Origin: Luteolibacter arcticus
Lineage (GTDB): Bacteria > Verrucomicrobiota > Verrucomicrobiia > Verrucomicrobiales > Akkermansiaceae
Reading direction: 5' to 3'
NCBI RefSeq assembly: GCF_025950235.1
Contig: NZ_JAPDDT010000011.1
Coordinates: forward strand, 124,001-188,000
Length of the DNA stretch: 64,000 bases
How positions within the stretch are numbered: position 1 is the stretch's first letter; each line of letters opens with the position of its first letter. The translations under genes were made by a program, and so were the position numbers. The notes beneath the pieces were generated by a model. That model had not been told where the DNA came from and did not search any database. It worked only from the letters and a program-made list of their open reading frames with translations. Positions 55,219 to 62,551 of this stretch are shown here, one piece after another.

Positions 55219-58200
55219 TCACGGAGCCGATTCGGTCGCGAGCAGGCGCACGAATCTCTTCGGCTCTCCGGCGACCGGCAGTCTCACGGTGACTGCATCG
55301 GGGGACTCGCCTTGTTCATCGACGGCGTAGCCCGCGGCATCCGCCGCGCCGATGAGGAGGTTCGTCCATTCGATCAAATCCGTGCCATGCTGGACGATCG
55401 TGCTCACCCGTCCCTCGGAATCATCGCGACGGTTGAAGGTGAAGATCAGATTGCCCTCGCTGATGCGTGCGGCAGGCAGGACCGATGCGTCGGACGAAGC
55501 CGGATCGCCGTCGAGGACCCATTCTAACAGATTGACCACTCCGTCGCGGTCGGGATCGGCATCGGTCGAGCGGTTGTTGCCGGCGATGGCGGGAAAGCCG
55601 GACATCCACGATTGATAGGGCGTGCCGATGATGGTGGCGCGCAGGTTGTCGATCTTGGCGGCACCGGTGAGGCGGACGAAGACGCCGTCGGCGGTTTCCG
55701 GGGCGGGGCCGAGTTCGGCAGCGGTGACGTTGAATGACCACGGCTGGATGCCGGCGGTGGCACTGTCGAAGTCGAGATCGATGCCGGTGGTCAGGTTGCG
55801 CACCGCCATTGTGACCGGGCGGCTGCCGGCGTTGCTGGTGCCGAAGGTGATGAGAAACCGGTACCATTGCCCGCCGCTACCGGCCAGCGGGCTGGCGGTT
55901 TCGGTGCCGAAATTCGGGCCGCGACGCTGGAAGCGGACCGTGCTGGCCCCTCCGATGCCGAAGCTCATGCCGGTGTCGGTTGCGTCGAAGAGCCCGTCAC
56001 CGTCGACATCCTTCATGAAGGCGACGGAGATGCCGGTGTTGTATTGGGCGTCGAAGGAGAGGGTGCAGGCCGCGGCGGGCTCGATGATGCCTTTAACGCC
56101 GCCGACGTAGGTGCTGGAGCCATTGGTGCCGAGCGCCTGGCCGCCGACGTAGTCGCCGCTGTCCTGGGTCGCGAGAACCCGTCCCGGCGAGCCCGAGGAA
56201 GCAAGCGACCAACCCTTGGATCCGGTATAGGGCTGGCCGTTGGCGTTGCTGCTGATGACGGCGATGTCCGCGTTGGCGGCAGGATAGCCTTCGGTGGTTT
56301 CGAACTTGATCGTGCCGGGTGGCACCGGCGGAGGGGGGCGTGGTGGAGGATCCACATCGGGTGCCGTGAGGGCGTCGGTGGTCGGCGTGAGGATGGCGGC
56401 GAAGCCATTGCCCACGCGCACCGTGCGCTGGATGGTGGAGTCGCGGTTGACCACGGAATGGCCGACCTTGACCTTGGTGCTGGTGGCCACCGTGGTGTCG
56501 TCGCGGTAGAGTTCGAGGCGGAAGTTTTGTCCCGCGGGCAGGAAATCGAGGGGGACGGTGAAGTCGCGGGCGGTGTTGCCATTGAGCGCGCCGACGAACC
56601 AGATGCCGCCCTTGCGACGCGCGATGGTCGCGTGGCTGCCCGGGTAGCCATCGAGCACGCGGGTCTCGTCCCAAGTCGTCGGCAGGCGGTCGAAGAAGGT
56701 CAGCTCCGGGACTTCCTCAAGCACCGAGACCGAGCCACCGGCGCCGGCGCTGCCGGGGGATCCCAGCGGCCGGTCATACCAGTAGAGGAATTGCCACGGA
56801 CTGAAGATGCACACGGACTTGGCGAGCTGCGAGGCGTGCGAGCCCATCGTATTCACCCGCGAGGCGAAGTAGCAGTTGGTCTGGTCTCCGGCGCCGGCGA
56901 GGCCGCGGGTGAAGATGGTGTTGAGCACCGTGGCGTTGGAGGGGGTTTCTTCATCCCCGCGGATTCCTTCCTGGGTCAGCAGGTTCGGAAAGGTCCGCGA
57001 CACGCCGGTGGGCCGATACTCATCGTGAATGTTCACCATGAGCTGGTGCTCGGCGCACTTCCTGACCGCCTCGTGCAGCCAGCGGGTATTCGCCTGCGAG
57101 CCGACGTGGACGAAACCGAACTTGATGCCGGCCACGCCCCACGACTGGTAGAGCGGCAGGATCTCGTCGAGCTGTTGGCTCAGGGCGATCTGGTTGACGT
57201 AGAGGATCACATCGACGCCCTTGGTCTTCCCATAGGCGATCACGGCTGGCAGATCGAGCGGGCCGGGCGAACGGGCGGGATCGACATTCACCTCGCTGGC
57301 GTCGGAGGCGGCGCTGGTCTCCGCACCATACCATCCGGCGTCGAACATGATGTACTTCAGGTCGTGGGCCGCGGCGAAATCGATGCACGCCATCGAGCCC
57401 TGGGTGGTCAGTGTGACCTCGCGCAGCACCTTGCCCGGGCGGATCCACGAGGTGTCCGCCACCTGCGAGGGCTCGCACAGGTTCAGCATGAAATGATTGC
57501 CTTCCAACAGACTGCCCGGCGATGGCGCGACGCGCACGAAGCGCCACGGGCTGGTGTAGGTCGTGGTGAAGGCGATGCTGCCCGCGAGGCTGGCGACCAG
57601 GGTGGAAGTGCCGGTACGGGTGAATTTCATCCGCGAGCTATCGACCAGGCCCGCTTCGCCGAGCGCGGCGTAGAGGTCGGTCGCGAGCTCGGCCAGCACG
57701 GGACGTTCGACCGCACCGGAGACACTGGAGATGGCTTGCTTGGAGATCGAGGCCTGGGCCGTTCCCGAGGTCCAGACCTGGGTGGTCGTGGGCAAAGGAA
57801 AGCTAGTCTTGTCCGAGGCGATGGAGCCCGTGCCTTCGATGAGGTAGCGAAGGGCCACGCCGTCATCATAGACGCGGACCTGCAGCTTCACGCCGAGCGA
57901 GCCTTGATCCGCATGGGAGATGGTCAGCGTTTCCTGCCGGTACTTGTCGGACACCGCCGAGCGCTCGCCGAAGGCATTGGTCCAAGAGCTGTCGATGGAA
58001 TCGGCGACCACATTGGAAATCGTGCCTTGGTCGGCCACCACGCCCACGCCGGTGATGTCGAGTCCGAGCGCGCCGCGGGTGACCACCGCGCGGCCGTTGT
58101 CGGTCACGCTATGCAGCAGCGCTTGGGTGCTGTCGTCGCGCTCCAACGCGAAGACCAGCTTCCCGTCCGGGCTCGCGAGCGTGCGTTCGGGAACAATCGC

Positions 58201-58263
58201 GGCGTGGGCGGGCAGGACGAGGGTGGCGAATGCGAGCGAAAGACGGAGTGGCAACATGAGCAT
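55219..58263 (-). CDS. Glycoside hydrolase family 97-like protein with C-terminal shared module
   Basis: 1014 aa from ATG 58263, with a signal peptide (MLMLPLRLSLAFATLVLPAHA). Residues about 25-620 follow the GH97 pattern: an N-terminal beta-sandwich (LASPDGKLVFALE; VRVYDDGVALRYLIEG), a barrel (YIMFDAGWYG; GVAGIKFGFVHVGSQ; LMVNIHDEYRPTG; SRTFPNLLTQEGIRGDEE) and a C-terminal beta domain (GSHATIARRKGGIWFVGALN). GH97 enzymes cleave alpha-glucosides or alpha-galactosides. Gly383 stands where retaining members have the nucleophile Asp, and Asp414-Glu415 replace the His-Glu seen in the SusB-type motif, so specificity and even activity are open. Residues 650-1014 form a module that recurs at the end of the neighbouring PATR protein. 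It is 85 bases downstream of that gene, so a two-gene operon is likely. Confidence 0.9.
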   Translation of the reverse strand: MLMLPLRLSLAFATLVLPAHAAIVPERTLASPDGKLVFALERDDSTQALLHSVTDNGRAVVTRGALGLDITGVGVVADQGTISNVVADSIDSSWTNAFGERSAVSDKYRQETLTISHADQGSLGVKLQVRVYDDGVALRYLIEGTGSIASDKTSFPLPTTTQVWTSGTAQASISKQAISSVSGAVERPVLAELATDLYAALGEAGLVDSSRMKFTRTGTSTLVASLAGSIAFTTTYTSPWRFVRVAPSPGSLLEGNHFMLNLCEPSQVADTSWIRPGKVLREVTLTTQGSMACIDFAAAHDLKYIMFDAGWYGAETSAASDASEVNVDPARSPGPLDLPAVIAYGKTKGVDVILYVNQIALSQQLDEILPLYQSWGVAGIKFGFVHVGSQANTRWLHEAVRKCAEHQLMVNIHDEYRPTGVSRTFPNLLTQEGIRGDEETPSNATVLNTIFTRGLAGAGDQTNCYFASRVNTMGSHASQLAKSVCIFSPWQFLYWYDRPLGSPGSAGAGGSVSVLEEVPELTFFDRLPTTWDETRVLDGYPGSHATIARRKGGIWFVGALNGNTARDFTVPLDFLPAGQNFRLELYRDDTTVATSTKVKVGHSVVNRDSTIQRTVRVGNGFAAILTPTTDALTAPDVDPPPRPPPPVPPGTIKFETTEGYPAANADIAVISSNANGQPYTGSKGWSLASSGSPGRVLATQDSGDYVGGQALGTNGSSTYVGGVKGIIEPAAACTLSFDAQYNTGISVAFMKDVDGDGLFDATDTGMSFGIGGASTVRFQRRGPNFGTETASPLAGSGGQWYRFLITFGTSNAGSRPVTMAVRNLTTGIDLDFDSATAGIQPWSFNVTAAELGPAPETADGVFVRLTGAAKIDNLRATIIGTPYQSWMSGFPAIAGNNRSTDADPDRDGVVNLLEWVLDGDPASSDASVLPAARISEGNLIFTFNRRDDSEGRVSTIVQHGTDLIEWTNLLIGAADAAGYAVDEQGESPDAVTVRLPVAGEPKRFVRLLATESAP

Positions 58264-58348
58264 GAGAATCGCAGGGATAGTGGATGGGAGTCGCGCCCGC
58301 CCGACGACCTCTGCCGGACGAGCGCATTCCCTTCCTCGAGACAGAGAA

Positions 58349-61300
58349 TCAGGGAGCTTCCTCCACCAGCAGGCGGGCGAATTTCTTCGGGTCGCTGCCG
58401 GTCGGAACCGTGACGGTGATCAAGTCGGGTGCCGCGCCAAGTTCATCCACGGTGTAGCCCGCGCCGCTTTCCGCGCCGATGACCACGTCGGTCCATGTGG
58501 CCAGGTTGATGCCATGCTGGAAGGTCTGGGTCACGAGTCCTTCCGAGTCGTCGCGGCGGTGGAAGGTGAAGACCAGATTGCCGCCGGACACGCTGGCGTC
58601 GGGAAGGATCGCCGCATCGGAGGTGGTGGGATTGCCGTTCAACACGAACTCGAGCAGGTTCGCGATGCCGTCGTCATCGGGATCCTCCTCGGCCAGGCGA
58701 TCATTTCCAGTGATCGAAGGGAAGCCATCCATCCAGGTGTCGTAGGCGGTGCCGATCGGCGGCTCCACCGAGGTGACCCGGAGGTTGTCGATGCGGGCGC
58801 TGGCGGTGGTGCGGATGAAGATGCCATCCGAGCGTTCCGGAGCGACTCCGAACTCGGCATCGGTGACGGAGAAGGTCCAGTTCTGGATGCCTTCGGTGAC
58901 GGCATCGAAGTCGTAACCGGTGCCGGTGGTCAGGTTCCGCACCGCCATGGTGATCGACCGGCTACCGCTGACGCTGCTGCCGATGGTGACCGAGAACCGG
59001 TACCAATTGCCGGCCGTGCCGGTGAAGCCGGGGCCGAAATTCTCAGTGCCGAAGGCCGCGTTGCGGTACTGGAAGCGGGCAGGCGTGCCGCCAATGCCGA
59101 AGGCCATGCCGGAATCTGTCCCTTCGAAAAGGCCGTTGGCATTGACGTCATCCATGAAGCCGACCGAAGTGCCGGTGGCGTACGGCGCATCGAAGGTGAG
59201 GGTGTTGGTACCGGTGTACTGGATCACGTTTTTGACCCCGCCGACGTAGGTTCCGGAGTTGCTGGCACCGATCGCTTGTCCTCCGAAGTATTCGCCGCTC
59301 GATCCGGACGCGTGAACGTTCAGGGAACTGCCGGAACTGGAAAGCGACCAGCCGTTGATGCCGGTGAAGGGTCCCGTCACATCGAGCCCGGCGACCACGT
59401 CCGGTGCCGTGGGATAGCTCTGGGCGGTTTCGAAGGTCACGGTGCCTGCCGGGAAGACCGGAGTAGAGGTCCACAGCATGATCTTGCCGGGGCTGCTGGT
59501 ATCGAGGATGTAGCCCTCCGGGACCGAGGCGAAGCTGCCGAACAAGGAGCCGGTGTAGGTGGCGATCACGTAGTTCAGCGCGGTGGGTGCGGAGACGACA
59601 TTCAGGCTGAGGATCGCGCCGTTCAGGTCGAGATTGCCGGTCACCGCGAGCTTGTCGGCGGTGGCTCCGTCGAGGTCGCAGGCATAGGTGCCGGTCAACA
59701 TCAGGTCCCCGGTGGCGAGCGTGCCGACACTGGCACCGGGGGCGAGCGTGCCTGCCACGGTCACGTCGCCGGCAATCGTTCCGGTGCCTTTGAGGGTGGC
59801 CGTTTCATCGACCTCCACGTAGCCGCTGGCCAGTGTCCCATCGACCGCCAGGGTGCCGCCGGAGACCATGGTATCGCCCGTGAAGGTATTGGCGGTGGCG
59901 ATCGTCAGGGTGCCATTGCCGCTCTTGGTCAAGCCAGCTGGACCGCCGATGCTGCCGGTGCCGCCGAAGGTGAAATCGTTCGCGGAATTCACCGTGACCG
60001 AAGCCGGCAGCAGCGAGCCATCGAGCGTCACGGCTCCCGCGGGGGAGGTGGGGCCGAAGGTCACGGAATCGAACTGCTTGAAGACATCGTTCGACGCGCC
60101 GTTGAGGAAGTTCGCCGAGCCATTGACGTTCCAGGTGCCGTTGGCGGCAGCATTTTTCCAAAGCACGCTGGCGCCGACCGAGTTGACGGTCACGCTCACG
60201 GCATTGTCCACGGCCTGGACGGACCCGCTGAGGCGGGTGCTGCCGGTGCCCGAGAAATCGGCGACCCATGTGGCGCTGCCGGTGATGCCGCCGGTGGCCT
60301 GGATCAAGGTGTAGGTCCCCAGTGCGGGTGCCTCGGCAAAAAGTGGCTTCACCGTGACGCTGCCGCCGCCCAAGGCGAGGACCTCATCGACTCCGAGGTA
60401 GCCGCTGCCGGAAGTTTCGAGCGGGACGGTGATGATCGCGCCGCCTTCAAGGCTCAGCGCCTTGAGGTTTTTTCCAGTGGCACCGATGGCAAGGTGAGCG
60501 CTGTTTTTCACGGTGACTGGGCTGGTGCCGAGGGTGCCGCCGAGGACCAGCTTGCCAGCCTCCACCGTGGTGGCTCCGGTGAAGGTGGCGTTGCCTGTTA
60601 GAGTCTGGGTGCCGCTGCCGGTCTTGGTGAGCGCCACGGTGCCGGTGCCGTTTTGGATGGTCCCGCCGAAGCTGGCGGTGGCATCTCCCGCGCCAAGCGT
60701 GAGGACGGCTTCGGTGGCGGCGAGGGAGCTCGAGACCGTGCCGGTGTTGCCGGACAGGCCGTTGATCGTCTCCGGGTTGCCATTGAGGTCGAGCGTGCCG
60801 CCGTTCATCAGCAGGTCGGATGCGCCGATCCCGTGGGCCATGGCGTCATCGCTGGCCGTATTGAGTTTGACGGTGCCGCCGGTGAGTTTCCACGAGCCGC
60901 CGCTGGTGGCAGTGGTCTCGATGGTGAGGAGTTGGCCGCGGTTCTCGAGGGTGCCGGTATAGGCGGACATCGACCCCTCCAGCCTGAGGTCGTAAGTTCC
61001 CACGCCACCGGGATAGCGGGTCAGATTGGCGCTGCCGCTGATCGCGCCGGTCTGGTGGATGATGTTGTTGCTTCCAGTCCCATTGGTGGCGATCCCGCTG
61101 GGGGCATCCACCACGATCTGCCGCGGCGAATTGACGTTGGCATTGCTCCCCGCACTTGAGAACAGCGCGCCCCCGCGGAGGACAATCCGGTTGGCGGCGT
61201 TTCCGAAAGCGGCATCGCCGAAAGCAAGGTTGCCGCCGGCGACCACGATGTCGCCGGTGAAATTCGAGTTGTTATTGGTCAGGGAGAAGCGACCGCTGGA

Positions 61301-61807
61301 AGCCGGCGTGGTGATGTTGCTGCCGTGCTTGATGACCAGCCCGCCGGTGGGAGTGCCGGTGATCTTGGCGTTGAAGTTGTTGTTCGCGAAACTGGCGTTG
61401 CCGGTGATGGCTGGAAAGCTGTCGCTGTAGGTGCCGGCGAAGGTGAGGGCGAAGTCGCTCTGGGTCGCGCTCGCACCGATGGCCAGGTAGTTGGCACCAG
61501 TCGAGCCGGTGTTGATCTGGATCTGGTTGACGGTGATGTCGGACGCGATGGTCACGGTCTTGGTGCCGGCGCTGTAGGTCCCGCCGAAGATGGCGGTGTT
61601 GCCATTGGTCCAAGCAACGTGGGCGAGGGTATTGCCTTGGTCCCAGTTGGTGAGGGCGGTGTTCCAAGTGCCGGTGGCGTAGGTCGAGACACCGTCGCCG
61701 GGCGTGGCGATACTGGCCGCGCCACCATCCCAGAAGAGATCGGCGGCATGGGCACTGCACAGCGGCAGGGTGGCGAGCGAGATCAAATGAAGGCGGAGGT
61801 TTTTCAT
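58349..61807 (-). CDS. Exported PATR-repeat protein with the same C-terminal module as its GH97 neighbour
   Basis: The start is ATG 61807 (MKNLRLHLISLATLPLCSAHAA, a signal peptide), giving 1152 aa; the longer frame up to 62527 is antisense to the sigma factor gene. The body has autotransporter-associated beta-strand units (GTQTLTGNATFTGATTVEAG; GTLTIATANTFTGDTMVSGG). Residues 788-1152 match residues 650-1014 of the GH97 protein along their whole length: FETAQSYP/FETTEGYP, GGQAIGASNSGTYVGGVKN, GFMDDVNANGLFEGTDSG, MAVRNLTTGTG, RRDDSEG. The end is KKFARLLVEEAP. No barrel domain is present. It is divergent from the sigma factor gene. Confidence 0.9.
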   Translation of the reverse strand: MKNLRLHLISLATLPLCSAHAADLFWDGGAASIATPGDGVSTYATGTWNTALTNWDQGNTLAHVAWTNGNTAIFGGTYSAGTKTVTIASDITVNQIQINTGSTGANYLAIGASATQSDFALTFAGTYSDSFPAITGNASFANNNFNAKITGTPTGGLVIKHGSNITTPASSGRFSLTNNNSNFTGDIVVAGGNLAFGDAAFGNAANRIVLRGGALFSSAGSNANVNSPRQIVVDAPSGIATNGTGSNNIIHQTGAISGSANLTRYPGGVGTYDLRLEGSMSAYTGTLENRGQLLTIETTATSGGSWKLTGGTVKLNTASDDAMAHGIGASDLLMNGGTLDLNGNPETINGLSGNTGTVSSSLAATEAVLTLGAGDATASFGGTIQNGTGTVALTKTGSGTQTLTGNATFTGATTVEAGKLVLGGTLGTSPVTVKNSAHLAIGATGKNLKALSLEGGAIITVPLETSGSGYLGVDEVLALGGGSVTVKPLFAEAPALGTYTLIQATGGITGSATWVADFSGTGSTRLSGSVQAVDNAVSVTVNSVGASVLWKNAAANGTWNVNGSANFLNGASNDVFKQFDSVTFGPTSPAGAVTLDGSLLPASVTVNSANDFTFGGTGSIGGPAGLTKSGNGTLTIATANTFTGDTMVSGGTLAVDGTLASGYVEVDETATLKGTGTIAGDVTVAGTLAPGASVGTLATGDLMLTGTYACDLDGATADKLAVTGNLDLNGAILSLNVVSAPTALNYVIATYTGSLFGSFASVPEGYILDTSSPGKIMLWTSTPVFPAGTVTFETAQSYPTAPDVVAGLDVTGPFTGINGWSLSSSGSSLNVHASGSSGEYFGGQAIGASNSGTYVGGVKNVIQYTGTNTLTFDAPYATGTSVGFMDDVNANGLFEGTDSGMAFGIGGTPARFQYRNAAFGTENFGPGFTGTAGNWYRFSVTIGSSVSGSRSITMAVRNLTTGTGYDFDAVTEGIQNWTFSVTDAEFGVAPERSDGIFIRTTASARIDNLRVTSVEPPIGTAYDTWMDGFPSITGNDRLAEEDPDDDGIANLLEFVLNGNPTTSDAAILPDASVSGGNLVFTFHRRDDSEGLVTQTFQHGINLATWTDVVIGAESGAGYTVDELGAAPDLITVTVPTGSDPKKFARLLVEEAP

Positions 61808-62017
61808 GATGCGGGAATCGGGTCGTGCTAAAAGGGGGGGCTGGCGGGAATAGCCCGCGGCCTCCGGTTCTCGCGAAATTCCCCCAAAAAATTCCCAGCC
61901 TCCCGGTCGATGCGACCGCGACCGGCCTAAATGAAAATATTTTCGCGAAAACCGGCCCGCCGCGCCTAATCCCTTGATCCGGCCCTTCCCGATCCAACCC
62001 GGCCTGACAGAATTCCG
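61808..62017. other. Divergent intergenic region upstream of sigma factor and PATR gene
   Basis: 210 bases shared by two divergent starts. They contain a GGTCG-ATG-CGACC hairpin (about 61906-61918), a GAAAATATTTTC palindrome near 61932 and several CGCGAAA motifs. These could be operator or promoter elements for one or both genes; none can be assigned to a known regulator by eye. Confidence 0.45.
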
Positions 62018-62551
62018 ATGAAGCCCGAACAAAACCGCGAGTTCGTTGCCCTGATGGTGCCGTGCCAGCAGTCGATCCGGAATTTCGTCTATAGCATCCA
62101 CCCCGACGCCGGCGACCTGGATGACATCATGCAGGAAACGGCCATCAGCCTGTGGGAGAAGTTCGACACCTTCGACCGCACGCGGGAGTTCCTGCCGTGG
62201 GCGATGCGGCTCGCCTACTTCGAGGTGCTGAGTTTCCGCAAGAAGCGCAGCCGCGACCGGCTGGTATTCTCGGACGAAGCGGTGGAGGCCCTTGCGGCCG
62301 AGGAACCGGAGGTCGAGCTCACCGAGCACGTCCGGGAGGCGCTCGAGACCTGCCTGTGCCGGCTCGACCCCCGGGCCCGGGCGGTCGTCGAAGCCCGCTA
62401 TGGCAAGGGCAGCTCGATCTCGGATCTGGCCATCCATCGCAAGGAATCCGTCCACCGGCTCTACCGCATCCTCGACAAGGTCCGCGCCCTGCTCATCGAC
62501 TGCGTGCGCGGCCAATTGATCGACCAAGGCTTACCTGCTGACCATGTCTGA
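62018..62551 (+). CDS. ECF-type RNA polymerase sigma factor (Verrucomicrobium/Rhodopirellula group)
   Basis: 177 aa from ATG 62018. Region 2 (about 12-80) contains DLDDIMQETAISLWEKFDTF and FLPWAMRLAYFEVLSFRKKR; region 4 (about 105-165) contains LETCLCRLDPRARAVVEARY, SISDLAIHRKESVHRLYRIL. No additional sigma domains are present, as expected for an extracytoplasmic-function factor. Members of this group in Verrucomicrobiota and Planctomycetota usually lie beside a FecR-like membrane protein, as here. The stop codon lies inside the next gene, an 8-base overlap that implies translational coupling. It probably controls surface or polysaccharide genes; targets are not visible. Confidence 0.95.
   Translation: MKPEQNREFVALMVPCQQSIRNFVYSIHPDAGDLDDIMQETAISLWEKFDTFDRTREFLPWAMRLAYFEVLSFRKKRSRDRLVFSDEAVEALAAEEPEVELTEHVREALETCLCRLDPRARAVVEARYGKGSSISDLAIHRKESVHRLYRILDKVRALLIDCVRGQLIDQGLPADHV

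Noticed and set aside
55867..60601. Plus-strand frames 55867-58413 and 57920-60601
   Set aside because: Antisense to the GH97 and PATR genes, whose minus-strand frames carry clear domains and matching C-terminal modules.
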